DNA of 64,000 bases. Origin: Streptomyces sp. S4.7. Its GTDB lineage: Bacteria; Actinomycetota; Actinomycetes; Streptomycetales; Streptomycetaceae. The notes beneath the pieces are model-generated. The model saw only the letters and a list, made by a program, of their open reading frames with translations. It was not told the origin of the DNA and ran no database searches. This document shows positions 15,991 through 25,401 of this stretch, in pieces; positions within the stretch are counted from its first letter, which is position 1; each line of letters opens with the position of its first letter. The translations under genes and the position numbers were made by a program. The stretch spans positions 4,526,001-4,590,000 of the forward strand of contig NZ_CP048397.1 in the NCBI RefSeq assembly GCF_010384365.1. Direction: 5' to 3'.

Positions 15991-16955
15991 ACGACGTGCT
16001 CGACGTCGCCATTCGGCTGGTCATCGTCTTCGCCGCATTCCTCGTCCTTCCCCTTGTCGTCGGGCAGACCGAGCACAAGGTCATGGCCCATATGCAGGGC
16101 CGCCTGGGACCCATGTACGTCGGTGGTTTCCACGGGTGGGCACAACTCATCGCGGACGGCGTGAAGTTCGCGCAGAAGGAAGACATCGTCCCGGCCGCAG
16201 CCGACCGGCGGATCTTCCAGCTCGCCCCGGCCGTCGCCCTGTTGCCCTACCTCCTCGTACTGGTCGTGATCCCGATCGGCCCCCAGGAGGGCGCGGTCGG
16301 CGAGGTCGTCGACGCGGGCATCTTCTTCGTGCTCGCCGTGATGGGCGTCGGTGTTCTCGGCTCGCTCATGGCCGGCTGGGCGTCGGCCAACAAGTTCTCC
16401 CTGCTCGGCGGTCTGCGCACCGCCGCCCAACTGCTCGCGTACGAGCTGCCGATGCTGCTCACCGCCGCCTCCGTCGCGATGGCGGCCGGCACCGTCTCCC
16501 TGCCCGGCATCCTCAACGCGTTCGAGTGGTGGTGGGTGCCCTGGCAGATCGTCGGCGCCCTGGTCTTCTTCGTCGCAGGACTCGCCGAACTCCAGCGCCC
16601 TCCCTTCGACATGCCGGTCGCCGACTCCGAGATCATCTTCGGCGCGTACACCGAGTACACCGGCCTGCGCTTCGCGCTGTTCCTGCTCGCCGAGTACGCG
16701 GGCATCGTCGTCCTGTGCGGACTGACCACCGTCCTGTTCCTCGGCGGCTGGCACGGCCCCTTCGGCGGCGACGGCCTCGGCTGGCTCTGGACCCTCCTCA
16801 AGACCTTCCTCCTCGCCTTCGTCGTCATCTGGCTGCGCGTCAGCTATCCACGGCTCCGTGAGGACCAGCTCCAGAAGCTCGCCTGGACCGTGCTCATCCC
16901 CCTCGCCCTCGCCCAGATCGCCCTCACCGGCATCGTCAAGGTGGTGATCCAGTAA
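15987..16955 (+). CDS. nuoH: Complex I-like membrane subunit NuoH
   Basis: 322 residues, GTG start overlapping the nuoC stop. About eight membrane helices. Conserved quinone-chamber segments are visible: 'EHKVMAHMQGRLGPMYVG', 'GWAQLIADGVKFAQKEDIVP', 'AAQLLAYELPMLL', 'LQRPPFDMPVADSEIIFGAY' (continuing to TEY) and 'WLRVSYPRLREDQLQKLAW'. NuoH links the peripheral arm to the proton-pumping arm. All the usual acidic loop residues are present, so the subunit looks functional. Confidence 0.95.
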   Translation: MNDVLDVAIRLVIVFAAFLVLPLVVGQTEHKVMAHMQGRLGPMYVGGFHGWAQLIADGVKFAQKEDIVPAAADRRIFQLAPAVALLPYLLVLVVIPIGPQEGAVGEVVDAGIFFVLAVMGVGVLGSLMAGWASANKFSLLGGLRTAAQLLAYELPMLLTAASVAMAAGTVSLPGILNAFEWWWVPWQIVGALVFFVAGLAELQRPPFDMPVADSEIIFGAYTEYTGLRFALFLLAEYAGIVVLCGLTTVLFLGGWHGPFGGDGLGWLWTLLKTFLLAFVVIWLRVSYPRLREDQLQKLAWTVLIPLALAQIALTGIVKVVIQ

Positions 16956-17546
16956 GTGCCTCCGATTCCCGGCAGCGGCCTGGCCAAGGGGCTGGCCGTC
17001 ACGCTTCGTACGATGACCAGGAAGTCCGTCACCGCGCGGTACCCGGACACCCAGCCCGAACTCCCGCCCCGCAGCCGGGGCGTGATCGGCCTGTTCGAGG
17101 AGAACTGCACGGTCTGCATGCTCTGCGCCCGTGAGTGCCCCGACTGGTGCATCTACATCGACTCCCACAAGGAGACGCTCCCCGCCGCCGCCCCCGGCGG
17201 CCGTGAGCGCAGCCGCAACGTCCTCGACCGGTTCGCCATCGACTTCTCGCTCTGCATGTACTGCGGTATCTGCATCGAGGTCTGCCCCTTCGACGCGCTC
17301 TTCTGGTCACCGGAGTTCGAGTACGCGGAGACGGACATCCTCGAACTCACCCATGAGCGCGACAAACTCCGCGAATGGATGTGGACCGTGCCGGCTCCGC
17401 CCGCCCTCGACCCGCGTGCCGAGGAGCCGAAGGAGATCGGCGCCGCCCGCAAGACGGCCGACAAGCTCGCGGCGGCGCAAGCGGCGCAAGCGGCGGAGGC
17501 CGCGGAGGCCGCCGCACCCACCCGGGAGCGGGAGGCCGGCGAGTGA
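16956..17546 (+). CDS. nuoI: Complex I-like iron-sulfur subunit NuoI
   Basis: 196 residues from GTG 16956, directly after the nuoH stop. It binds two 4Fe-4S clusters through 'CTVCMLCARECPDWC' (about residues 51-65) and 'CMYCGICIEVCPFDAL' (about residues 94-109). The C-terminal 50 residues are Ala/Glu-rich. In complexes lacking NuoEFG this 8Fe ferredoxin-like subunit is the plausible electron entry point. That fits with korAB, a reduced-ferredoxin source, about 8 kb upstream (inference). Confidence 0.94.
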   Translation: MPPIPGSGLAKGLAVTLRTMTRKSVTARYPDTQPELPPRSRGVIGLFEENCTVCMLCARECPDWCIYIDSHKETLPAAAPGGRERSRNVLDRFAIDFSLCMYCGICIEVCPFDALFWSPEFEYAETDILELTHERDKLREWMWTVPAPPALDPRAEEPKEIGAARKTADKLAAAQAAQAAEAAEAAAPTREREAGE

Positions 17547-18091
17547 CCCCCCTCGCGGCCGACCACGGCTTCCTGTCCCCGACCGGCGTCGAGATCGCCT
17601 TTCTCCTCGTCGGTCTCGTCACACTCGGCGCGGCCGTCATCACCGTCACCACCAAGCAACTGGTGCACGCCGCGCTCTGGCTCGTCGTGGCGCTCGGCGG
17701 CCTGGCCGTCGAGTACCTGCTGCTGACCGCCGAGTTCATCGCCTGGGTACAGGTCCTGATCTACATCGGTTCCGTCGTCGTCCTCCTTCTCTTCGGGCTG
17801 ATGCTGACGAAGGCGCCCATCGGCCGTTCCCCGGACGCGGACTCGGAGCACCGGGGCGTCGCGCTCGCGGTGGCCGTCGCCGCGGCCGCCGCGCTGGTCT
17901 GGGTGGTCGTCGACGCGTTCCGTACGACCTGGATCGATTTCGACAGCCCCGCCCAGGGGTCCACCGGGGTCACCGGCCAATTCCTCTTCCGGCACTGGGT
18001 GCTGCCCTTCGAAGCGCTCTCCGTCCTTCTGCTCGCCGCGCTCATCGGCGCGATCGTCCTGTCCCGCAAGAGCGGCAAGGAGCAGCGCTGA
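17543..18091 (+). CDS. nuoJ: Complex I-like membrane subunit NuoJ
   Basis: 182 residues from GTG 17543, overlapping the nuoI stop by 4 bases. Five hydrophobic helices, with the pi-bulge helix region 'EFIAWVQVLIYIGSVVVLLL' typical of NuoJ (ND6). The C-terminal helix 'PFEALSVLLLAALIGAIVLS' is also standard. It has no long extension. Part of the membrane arm, next to NuoA, H and K. Confidence 0.93.
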   Translation: MTPLAADHGFLSPTGVEIAFLLVGLVTLGAAVITVTTKQLVHAALWLVVALGGLAVEYLLLTAEFIAWVQVLIYIGSVVVLLLFGLMLTKAPIGRSPDADSEHRGVALAVAVAAAAALVWVVVDAFRTTWIDFDSPAQGSTGVTGQFLFRHWVLPFEALSVLLLAALIGAIVLSRKSGKEQR

Positions 18092-18498
18092 TGCATCTCG
18101 CCTATCCCGCCGTACTCGCGGCGCTGCTCTTCTGCACCGGTCTGTACGGGGTGCTCGCCCGCCGCAACGCGATCCTCGTGCTCATGTCCGTCGAGCTGAT
18201 GCTCAACGCCGTCAATCTCAACCTCGTCGCCTTCGACGTATGGCTGCGCGACACCCTGCACGCGGGCCAGGCCCTCACCCTCTTCGTGATCGCCATCGCC
18301 GCCGCCGAGATCGGCATCGGTCTGGCGATCGTCCTGATGGTCTACCGCAACCGCGGCACCTCGGACGTCGACCGGCTCCGCGACAGCGTCGAGAGCGACG
18401 CGACCGACGAGGCCGCGGCGCGGTCCGTGGCGACCGGGTCCGCCGAAGTCCGGGCCGAAGCCGGCGCCCCGGCGAAGAATGCTGAGGCCACCGCGTGA
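18091..18498 (+). CDS. nuoK: Complex I-like membrane subunit NuoK
   Basis: 135 residues from ATG 18091 (1-base overlap with the nuoJ stop). Three helices with the two buried Glu residues of ND4L: 'VLMSVELMLNAVNLNLVAF' and 'FVIAIAAAEIGIGLAIVLM'. The last 35 residues are an extra Ala/Glu-rich tail. It should take part in the proton channel between NuoJ and NuoN. Confidence 0.94.
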   Translation: MHLAYPAVLAALLFCTGLYGVLARRNAILVLMSVELMLNAVNLNLVAFDVWLRDTLHAGQALTLFVIAIAAAEIGIGLAIVLMVYRNRGTSDVDRLRDSVESDATDEAAARSVATGSAEVRAEAGAPAKNAEATA

Positions 18499-20498
18499 CC
18501 ACGACCACCCTCGCCGTCCTCGTCCCGCTGCTGCCGTTCCTCGGCGCGGTCGCCGGCCTGCTCCTCGGCCGCAAGGCCCCCGGATTCGTCCGGCCCCTTG
18601 CCGTGCTGCCGCCACTCGCCGCCGCCGTACTCGCCGCGATCGTCGCCGTACGCCAGAGCGACGGGCACGGCACCGGCGCACCGATCGACGCGGCGACCCG
18701 GCTCACCCCGACCGGTTCGGTCCCGATCGACCTCGCCCTGTACATCGACGGCTTCGCCGCCCTCGTCGCGATCCTCGTCGCGGTCGTCGCGACATGCGTA
18801 CAGATCTACTCGACGGGCTATCTGCGCGCCGACGCGCGCTACCCCTCGTACGCCGCTCTCGTCTCCCTCTTCACCTCCGCGATGCTGCTCGTCGTCTACT
18901 CCGGCGACCTGATGGTGCTGCTGGTCGGCTGGGAGATCATGGGCATCTGCTCGTACTTCCTCGTCGGCCACTACTGGGAGACGCCCGAGGCGCGCGCCGC
19001 CTCCCTGAAGGCGTTCCTCGTCACCAAGCTCGGCGATGTCCCCTTCCTGCTCGGCCTGTTCGCGCTCGCCGTCGACACCGGCACGTTCCGGATCACCGGC
19101 GTCCTGAAGTCCGTCGCGGACAACGGGCTCGACCACCCCACCCTGATCGCCCTGCTGCTGATCGCCGGTGTCGCGGGCAAGTCGGCCCAATTCCCGCTGC
19201 ACACCTGGCTTCCCGACGCGATGGCCGGCCCCACCCCCGTCTCCGCGCTGATCCACGCGGCGACGATGGTCGCCGCCGGCATCTACTTCGTGGCCCGTCT
19301 CCTCCCCGTCTTCGCCGCCTCCGCCGCGGCCCTCGTGGTCCTCGCCGTGCTGGCCGCGATCACCATGGTCGGCTCCGCGATCGCCGCTCTCGCGCAGGAC
19401 GACATCAAACGCGTCCTCGCCTACTCGACCATCGGCCAACTCGGCTACATGTCGGGCGCGCTGGCCGTGGGCGACCGGGGCGCGGCCGTCTTCCACCTCA
19501 TCTCACACGGCGCCTTCAAGGCGCTCCTCTTCCTCGGCGCCGGCGTGATCATCCACGCCGCCGGCACCAACTCGCTCGCCGCCATGTCCCGGATGGGCGG
19601 CCTCGCCAAACGCGTCCCCGACGCCTACTGGACGATGACGATCGCGCTCCTCGCGCTCGCCGCCATCCCGCCCTTCGCCGGCTTCTTCTCCAAGGAAGCC
19701 GTCCTCGTCGCCGCCGAGCACACCGCGCTCGGCGAGTCGCGGATCGCCCCGGACATCGCCGGCTGGACCGTGCTGGTCGCCGGCCTGCTCACCGCACTGC
19801 TCACCGCCGCCTACGCGACGCGCCTGTGGCTCCTCGCCTTCCGGGGCCGGGGCGCCGAGGCGGCCGACCACGGCAAGCAGCCGCTGTCGATGAACGCCGT
19901 CCTGTGGGTCCTCGCCGTCCCCTCACTCGCCTTCGGCCTGACCGTCGGCGTCATCGCCCCCTGGCTGGGCGCCCACAGCCTCACCCCGACACTCACCACC
20001 TCCGTACTGGGCACCGGCGTCGCACTCGTCGGCGGGCTGATCACCTACGGCAGCTGGAGCCACACCACGGCGCTCGCCGCCCGCACCCCCATCGGCGCCG
20101 TCGCCGCGCACCCGGACGCCGAACCCGCGCTCTCCGAGGTCGAGGCCATGGCCAGCCACACCGCCGCCTACGGCGACATCGCCTCGGCCCCCGACCCCGC
20201 CGACCCCGGCCGGCTCCTGCTCGGCAGGCTCCACCCGCACGCCGCCGCCGGCTTCCACCTGGACGCCGTCTACCGCACCCTCTTCCAACGCCCGGTCCAG
20301 GGCGCGGCCCGGCTGGTCCACTTCCTCGACCGCGAGGTCGTCGACACCTACGTACGCGGGGCGGGCACCGGCACACGCTGGCTCGGCGCCGCCGTACGCG
20401 GCGCGCAGACCGGCAATGTGCAGACCTACCTGGGCGCCCTGCTCGCCGGAACGGTCGTCCTGGCGATCGCCGCCGTACTCCTCGCCGCCGGAGCGTGA
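18495..20498 (+). CDS. nuoL: Complex I-like antiporter subunit NuoL
   Basis: 667 residues, GTG start overlapping nuoK by 4 bases. About 16 helices. Antiporter signatures: 'DGFAALVAILVAVVATCVQI', 'YSGDLMVLLVGWEIMGICSY' (key Glu in TM5), 'KSAQFPLHTWLPDAMAGPTP' (key Lys in TM7), 'DDIKRVLAYSTIGQLGYMSG' and 'HLISHGAFKALLFLGAG'. The long lateral helix region lies near the C-terminus. It is the distal proton-pumping module. Confidence 0.95.
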   Translation: MTTTTLAVLVPLLPFLGAVAGLLLGRKAPGFVRPLAVLPPLAAAVLAAIVAVRQSDGHGTGAPIDAATRLTPTGSVPIDLALYIDGFAALVAILVAVVATCVQIYSTGYLRADARYPSYAALVSLFTSAMLLVVYSGDLMVLLVGWEIMGICSYFLVGHYWETPEARAASLKAFLVTKLGDVPFLLGLFALAVDTGTFRITGVLKSVADNGLDHPTLIALLLIAGVAGKSAQFPLHTWLPDAMAGPTPVSALIHAATMVAAGIYFVARLLPVFAASAAALVVLAVLAAITMVGSAIAALAQDDIKRVLAYSTIGQLGYMSGALAVGDRGAAVFHLISHGAFKALLFLGAGVIIHAAGTNSLAAMSRMGGLAKRVPDAYWTMTIALLALAAIPPFAGFFSKEAVLVAAEHTALGESRIAPDIAGWTVLVAGLLTALLTAAYATRLWLLAFRGRGAEAADHGKQPLSMNAVLWVLAVPSLAFGLTVGVIAPWLGAHSLTPTLTTSVLGTGVALVGGLITYGSWSHTTALAARTPIGAVAAHPDAEPALSEVEAMASHTAAYGDIASAPDPADPGRLLLGRLHPHAAAGFHLDAVYRTLFQRPVQGAARLVHFLDREVVDTYVRGAGTGTRWLGAAVRGAQTGNVQTYLGALLAGTVVLAIAAVLLAAGA

Positions 20499-20501
20499 GT
20501 C

Positions 20502-22106
20502 GTGATCGATATCAGCCCGTCCGTGATGCAGTTCCTTCTCGCGTTCATCGTCGCCGCCCCCCTCCTGGGCGCGGTGGCCGCGCTGCTCCCCGCCCCGCCC
20601 GGACTCCGGGGCACCGGCCCCGACCAGGCCGTACTGCGCCACGGCGTGACCGTGACCGGCGCGATCCTCATCGCCGCGATCGTCCTCGCGATCGGCTTCG
20701 ACCACGACCACCCGTCGAGGATGCAGGCCACGACGGACATCAGCTGGATCGCCGCACTCGACGTGCGGATCCATCTCGGCACCGACGGCATCTCCCTCCC
20801 CCTTCTGGTCCTGACCGCGCTGCTGACCTTCCTCTGCGCTCTCTACAGCTACTTCAAGCCCCCGGCGGGCCCCTCCCCGAAGGCCTTCGTCGCCCTGCTG
20901 CTCGTCCTCGAATCCGGCACCCTCGCGACCTTCGCCGTCCTCGACCTGCTGCTGTTCTTCCTGGCCTTCGAGATGGTGCTCATCCCCATGTACTTCCTCA
21001 TCGCCCGCTGGGGCGGTGCGGGGCGGCAGGCCGCCGCCTGGAAGTTCATCCTCTACACGCTGCTCGGCTCCGTGGTCATGCTGCTCGGCCTGCTGCTCGT
21101 CGGCCTTCACGCGGGCACATTCGACATGGTGGCACTCGCCACTGACAACGGCCGTGGACTGAGTTCGTTCGTGCAGGTCACAGCCGTTCTGGCGATCGGG
21201 ATCGGCCTCGCGGTCAAGACCCCGATGTGGCCGTTCCACAGCTGGCTCCCGGACGCCCACACCGCCGCCCCGACCGTCGGATCCGTCCTCCTCGCCGGGG
21301 TCATGCTCAAGATGGGTACGTACGGTTTCGTCCGTATCGTCCTGCCGATCGCGCCCGACGGGATGCGGATCTTCGCGCCGTACCTCGCCGCCCTCGCCGT
21401 CGTCGGCATCATCTACGGCTCCCTGGCCTGTCTCGCGCTCGCCCGGCAGGGCGCGGGCGGCGACCTCAAGCGCCTCATCGCCTACTCCTCCGTCGGCCAC
21501 ATGGGCTTCGTCCTCCTGGGCATCGCGTCCATGACCCCCACCGGCGTCAACGGCGCGCTCTTCGCCAACGTCGCCCACGGTCTCATCACCGGCCTGCTCT
21601 TCTTCCTGGTCGGAGCGCTCAAGGACCGCTACGGCACCGCCGACCTCGACACCCTCGCCGGCGCCACCGGCGCGGCGCTGTACGGCCGCGCACCACGCCT
21701 CGGTGGCCTCCTCGCCTTCGCCGCCGTCGCCTCCCTCGGCCTGCCCGGCCTCGCCGGATTCTGGGGCGAGATGCTCGCGATGTTCGGCGCCTTCGATCCC
21801 GCGGACGGCCTCAGCCGCCCCGCCTTCGTCACCTTCACGGCGATCGCCTGCTTCGGCACCCTGCTCACCGCCGCGTACCTGCTGATCGTCGTCCGCCGTG
21901 TCTGCATGGGCGCGCACCCCCAGCAGGTCACCGAGCCGAAGGAACAGCGGGAGCCGCTGCCCGAACTCACCGACGTCCAGGGCTACGAACTCGCCGCCTG
22001 GACCCCGCTCGTCGCCCTCACCGTCCTCGCCGGCCTCTGGCCCGCCGTCCTCCTCGGCCTCACCGACCCGGCCGTGCAGAAGCTTCTCGCAGGAGGCAAG
22101 TCGTGA
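20502..22106 (+). CDS. nuoM: Complex I-like antiporter subunit NuoM
   Basis: 534 residues. Fourteen helices with Mrp-type motifs: 'FFLAFEMVLIPMYFLIARWG' (TM5 Glu), 'VKTPMWPFHSWLPDAHTAAP' (TM7 Lys), 'GGDLKRLIAYSSVGHMGFVL' and 'SLGLPGLAGFWGEMLAMFG'. It starts 3 bases after the nuoL stop. The stop overlaps nuoN by 4 bases. It appears intact. Confidence 0.95.
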   Translation: MIDISPSVMQFLLAFIVAAPLLGAVAALLPAPPGLRGTGPDQAVLRHGVTVTGAILIAAIVLAIGFDHDHPSRMQATTDISWIAALDVRIHLGTDGISLPLLVLTALLTFLCALYSYFKPPAGPSPKAFVALLLVLESGTLATFAVLDLLLFFLAFEMVLIPMYFLIARWGGAGRQAAAWKFILYTLLGSVVMLLGLLLVGLHAGTFDMVALATDNGRGLSSFVQVTAVLAIGIGLAVKTPMWPFHSWLPDAHTAAPTVGSVLLAGVMLKMGTYGFVRIVLPIAPDGMRIFAPYLAALAVVGIIYGSLACLALARQGAGGDLKRLIAYSSVGHMGFVLLGIASMTPTGVNGALFANVAHGLITGLLFFLVGALKDRYGTADLDTLAGATGAALYGRAPRLGGLLAFAAVASLGLPGLAGFWGEMLAMFGAFDPADGLSRPAFVTFTAIACFGTLLTAAYLLIVVRRVCMGAHPQQVTEPKEQREPLPELTDVQGYELAAWTPLVALTVLAGLWPAVLLGLTDPAVQKLLAGGKS

Positions 22107-23698
22107 CCGTGGCCGCTGCCCAGGGCGCCGCCGACAGCGCCGCCAGCCTCGTCCAGTCCGTCGACTGGCTCGCGATCGCGCCCCCGGCGCTCACCGCCGT
22201 CGTCGCCCTCGCCGTCCTGGTCGCCGACCTGTTCGTCCCGGAGCGCCGCAAGCCGCTCCTCGGCGTCCTGTCCCTCGCCGGCCTCGCCGCCGCGCTCCTG
22301 CTGCTGATCCCCATCCGCACGGGCGACCGGTCCACCTTCTGCCTGACGGCGGACGCCGACGTGTGCAGCTACACCGCCGACCACTTCACCCTCGTCATCC
22401 AGCTCCTGGTGCTCGGCGGCGCCCTGCTCACCGCACTGCTCTCCGTCACCGAACTCAGCGGCGCCAAGAGGCTCCCGGCGGGCGAGTTCTGGTTCCTGCT
22501 GCTCTCCTCCGCGGCCGGCGCCGCCCTGCTGCCCGCCGCACGCGACCTCGCGACCCTCGTCGTCGCCCTCGAAGTCGCCACCCTCCCCGCCTTCGCGCTG
22601 GTCGGCCTCAAGCGCGGCGACCGGCTGTCCTCCGAGGCGGCGCTGAAGTTCTTCCTCTCCTCCGTGGCGGCCACCGCCGTCATGTTGCTGGGTGTCAGCT
22701 TCGTGTACGCCACCACCGGCACCCTGCACCTCACCGAGATCGCCACCCGGCTCGACGAGGTCCCCGGGGCGCTCGAAACCCTCGCCTCCGCCGGTGTCGC
22801 CCTCACCCTCGTCGGTTTCGCCTTCAAGGCCGCCGCCGCGCCCTTCCACTTCTGGGTCCCCGACACCTACGTCGGCGCGCCCCTGCCCGTCGCCGCGTAT
22901 CTCTCCGTCGTCAGCAAGGCCGTCGGATTCTCCGGCCTGATCCTGGTGACGGTCATCGCCTTCCCGAGCCACTCCGACGTATGGGGCCCCGTCGTCGCCG
23001 TACTCGCCGCGCTCACCATGACCGTCGGCAACGTCGCCGCGCTGCGCCAGCCGGCCACGCGCGCGTGGAGCGCGGTACGCCTCCTCGCGTGGTCGTCCGT
23101 CGCCCAGGCCGGCTATCTGCTGGTCCCGATCGCGGCAGCGGCGTACGCCGGGACGGACCAGATCGGCTCCACCGTCGCGTACGCCCTGATGTACGCCGTC
23201 GTGAACCTCGGCGCCTTCGCCGTCGCCGCCCTGGTGGCCCGTACGAAGCCCCTGAACCGCCTCGCGGACTACCGCGGCCTCGCCTCCGAGCGCCCGCTCG
23301 TCGCCCTCGCCATGGGCTTCTTCCTGCTCTGCCTGGCCGGACTGCCGCCCGGTGTCGTCGGCCTCTTCGCGAAGGTCGCGGTCTTCTCCTCGGCCGTGGA
23401 CGCGGGGCTCGGCTGGCTGGCCGTCGTGATGAGCGCCAATGTCGTCATCGCGCTCTACTACTACCTCCAGTGGACGGCCGTCCTCTTCCGCGCCCCGGAG
23501 ACGGCCGAGGAGGGAGCCTCCGAGGCCGGGCCGACGCCCCCGGCCGCCGGGCCCGTCCCTCGGCCCGCCGGCCCCTTGACGGGCCGCCCCGCCCCCGCCC
23601 CGGTACTCGCCGCGATCGGCCTGACCACCGCCGTGGGCATCGCCCTGTCGGGAGCGCCCCAGCTGGTCCTGCGCTTCGCGGCGGAAAGCCTCTTCTGA
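22103..23698 (+). CDS. nuoN: Complex I-like antiporter subunit NuoN
   Basis: 531 residues from GTG 22103, coupled to nuoM. Antiporter signatures include 'LVVALEVATLPAFALVGLKR', 'FKAAAAPFHFWVPDTYVGAP' and 'RLLAWSSVAQAGYLLVPIAA'. A Pro/Ala-rich loop lies near residues 475-500, before the last helix. It is the last gene of the operon. No nuoD, nuoE, nuoF or nuoG is found before, within or after the ten genes. Confidence 0.95.
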   Translation: MTVAAAQGAADSAASLVQSVDWLAIAPPALTAVVALAVLVADLFVPERRKPLLGVLSLAGLAAALLLLIPIRTGDRSTFCLTADADVCSYTADHFTLVIQLLVLGGALLTALLSVTELSGAKRLPAGEFWFLLLSSAAGAALLPAARDLATLVVALEVATLPAFALVGLKRGDRLSSEAALKFFLSSVAATAVMLLGVSFVYATTGTLHLTEIATRLDEVPGALETLASAGVALTLVGFAFKAAAAPFHFWVPDTYVGAPLPVAAYLSVVSKAVGFSGLILVTVIAFPSHSDVWGPVVAVLAALTMTVGNVAALRQPATRAWSAVRLLAWSSVAQAGYLLVPIAAAAYAGTDQIGSTVAYALMYAVVNLGAFAVAALVARTKPLNRLADYRGLASERPLVALAMGFFLLCLAGLPPGVVGLFAKVAVFSSAVDAGLGWLAVVMSANVVIALYYYLQWTAVLFRAPETAEEGASEAGPTPPAAGPVPRPAGPLTGRPAPAPVLAAIGLTTAVGIALSGAPQLVLRFAAESLF

Positions 23699-23884
23699 GG
23701 CACGCGCCGCGCGAGAAGCCGCTCCACCCGCCCCCACCGCCACCCGTACGGCGTACAGCCCCGTGCGGGCGCGCCAGGGAACCCGTGACCCCCGCCTGGC
23801 GTTGACCAGTGAGTAAGGGTCCACTGGAGAGTGGAGCGACGTCACGTAGAGGGTTCCCCTGCCGCACGATTTGGAGGGCGTTCC

Positions 23885-24748
23885 GTGCACCGCCGGCACA
23901 ACGGGTTGAGGACCGCCGCACTCCTCGGGGGACTGTCCGCACTCATCATCGTCATCGGCAGCGTCTTCGGCCGGACGGGGCTGATCGTCGCGGTCGTCGT
24001 CGCCCTGGGCACGAACGCGTACGCCTACTGGAACAGCGACAAGCTGGCGCTGCGCGCCATGCGCGCGCGCCCGGTCAGCGAGTTCGAGGCGCCGAAGCTC
24101 TACCGCATCGTGCGCGAGCTCTCCACCACCGCGCGCCAGCCGATGCCACGGCTCTACATCTCACCGACGCAGGCCCCCAACGCGTTCGCCACGGGCCGCA
24201 ACCCCCGCAACGCGGCCGTCTGTTGTACGGACGGCATCCTCCAGATCCTGGACGAGCAGGAGCTGCGCGGAGTCCTCGGCCACGAGCTGAGCCATGTCTA
24301 CAACCGCGACATCCTCATCTCCTCGGTCGCCGGTGCCCTCGCCTCCGTCGTCATGTTCCTGGTGAACTTCGCCTGGCTCATCCCCATCGGCCGCTCGGAC
24401 GACGACGAGGGCCCCGGCCTCGTCGGCATGCTGCTGGTGATGATTCTGGGCCCGCTGGCCGCCTCGGTGATCCAGCTCGCGGTGAGCCGCTCCCGCGAGT
24501 ACGAGGCGGACGCGTCGGGCGCCCAGCTCACCGGTGATCCGTTGGCCCTCGCCAGCGCCTTGCGTAAGCTTGAAGCAGGCACGAAACAGCTGCCGTTGCC
24601 GCCAGAGCCACGAATCGAGACGGCGAGCCATCTGATGATCGCCAATCCGTTCCGGCCCGGGCAGGGTGTGTCGAGACTGTTTTCCACGCATCCGCCGATG
24701 GCGGAGCGCATCGCCCGACTAGAGCAGATGGCAGGTCGACGTCCATGA
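23885..24748 (+). CDS. htpX: HtpX-type membrane zinc metalloprotease (M48)
   Basis: 287 residues from GTG 23885, with GGAGG 7 bases upstream. Two N-terminal helices (about 9-50), then the M48 site 'LRGVLGHELSHVYNRDILIS' (HExxH, zinc and catalytic Glu). Two more helices follow (about 140-200), then 'SRSREYEADASGAQLTGDPL' with the third zinc ligand Glu. The end 'STHPPMAERIARLEQMA' is typical. HtpX degrades misfolded membrane proteins. Its stop overlaps the ATG of the YccF gene, so the two are co-translated. Confidence 0.95.
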   Translation: MHRRHNGLRTAALLGGLSALIIVIGSVFGRTGLIVAVVVALGTNAYAYWNSDKLALRAMRARPVSEFEAPKLYRIVRELSTTARQPMPRLYISPTQAPNAFATGRNPRNAAVCCTDGILQILDEQELRGVLGHELSHVYNRDILISSVAGALASVVMFLVNFAWLIPIGRSDDDEGPGLVGMLLVMILGPLAASVIQLAVSRSREYEADASGAQLTGDPLALASALRKLEAGTKQLPLPPEPRIETASHLMIANPFRPGQGVSRLFSTHPPMAERIARLEQMAGRRP

Positions 24749-25137
24749 AGACAATTCTCAACATCATCTGGCTTGTTTTCAGCGGGTTCTGGCTGTTCCT
24801 CGGTTACGTGTTCGCCGGACTGCTCCTGTGCATCACGATCATCGGCATCCCCTTCGGTATCGCCGCGTTCCGGATCGCCGTGTACGCCCTGTGGCCGTTC
24901 GGCTACACGACGGTGGAGCGCCGCGACGCCGGATCGCCGTCGTTCGTCGCGAATGTGCTGTGGCTGGTTCTCGCGGGCTGGTGGCTCGCCCTCGGCCACA
25001 TCTTCACCGGGATCGCCCTGTGCGTGACGATCATCGGCATCCCCCTGGGACTCGCGAACTTCAAGCTGATCCCCGTCTCGCTGCTGCCCTTCGGCCGCGA
25101 GATCGTCCGTACGGACCAGGCGTTCGCGGGCTGGTGA
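24745..25137 (+). CDS. YccF-domain membrane protein (tandem repeat)
   Basis: 130 residues, ATG overlapping the htpX stop by 4 bases. Two copies of the YccF unit are easily aligned: 'LLLCITIIGIPFGIAAFRI' plus 'LWPFGYTTV', and 'IALCVTIIGIPLGLANFKL' plus 'LLPFGREIV'. Each is a helical hairpin in the membrane. The function of YccF is not established; coupling to htpX suggests a role in membrane quality control (inference). Confidence 0.88.
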   Translation: MKTILNIIWLVFSGFWLFLGYVFAGLLLCITIIGIPFGIAAFRIAVYALWPFGYTTVERRDAGSPSFVANVLWLVLAGWWLALGHIFTGIALCVTIIGIPLGLANFKLIPVSLLPFGREIVRTDQAFAGW

Positions 25138-25145
25138 CCCGAGCC

Positions 25146-25211
25146 GTGCCGTACGGCACGCCGTAGCACCCCGAGGACGGCAGGCCCAGCAGCGCTGTGG
25201 CCTGCCGTCCT
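25146..25211 (+). terminator. Palindrome and terminator hairpin after htpX-yccF
   Basis: GTGCCGTACGGCAC (25146-25159) is a perfect palindrome. It is followed by a 13-bp stem AGGACGGCAGGCC (25174-25186) / GGCCTGCCGTCCT (25199-25211) and then 'TCACG'. The second hairpin is the likely terminator. Confidence 0.7.
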
Positions 25212-25401
25212 TCACGTATGTCCGGCCCGAAGCGGGGTAGTTGACCCGTCGGGCCGGACACCGCTGTCCTGCCGCCCACCGTGAGAGGCGCCACGCAACC
25301 GCGCCGCGCCCTCCGGGCGTCTTCCCGTACAGATCACGGCACCACCCCGCACCCGGACACCGCAGGTCGCGGAAGCACCGCACGAAAGGCAGGCCCACGG
25401 C

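Noticed and set aside
15063..17168. A 701-residue minus-strand frame opposite nuoC, nuoH and nuoI
   Set aside because: Composed of Gly/Ala/Asp/Glu low complexity opposite three real genes with clear motifs.
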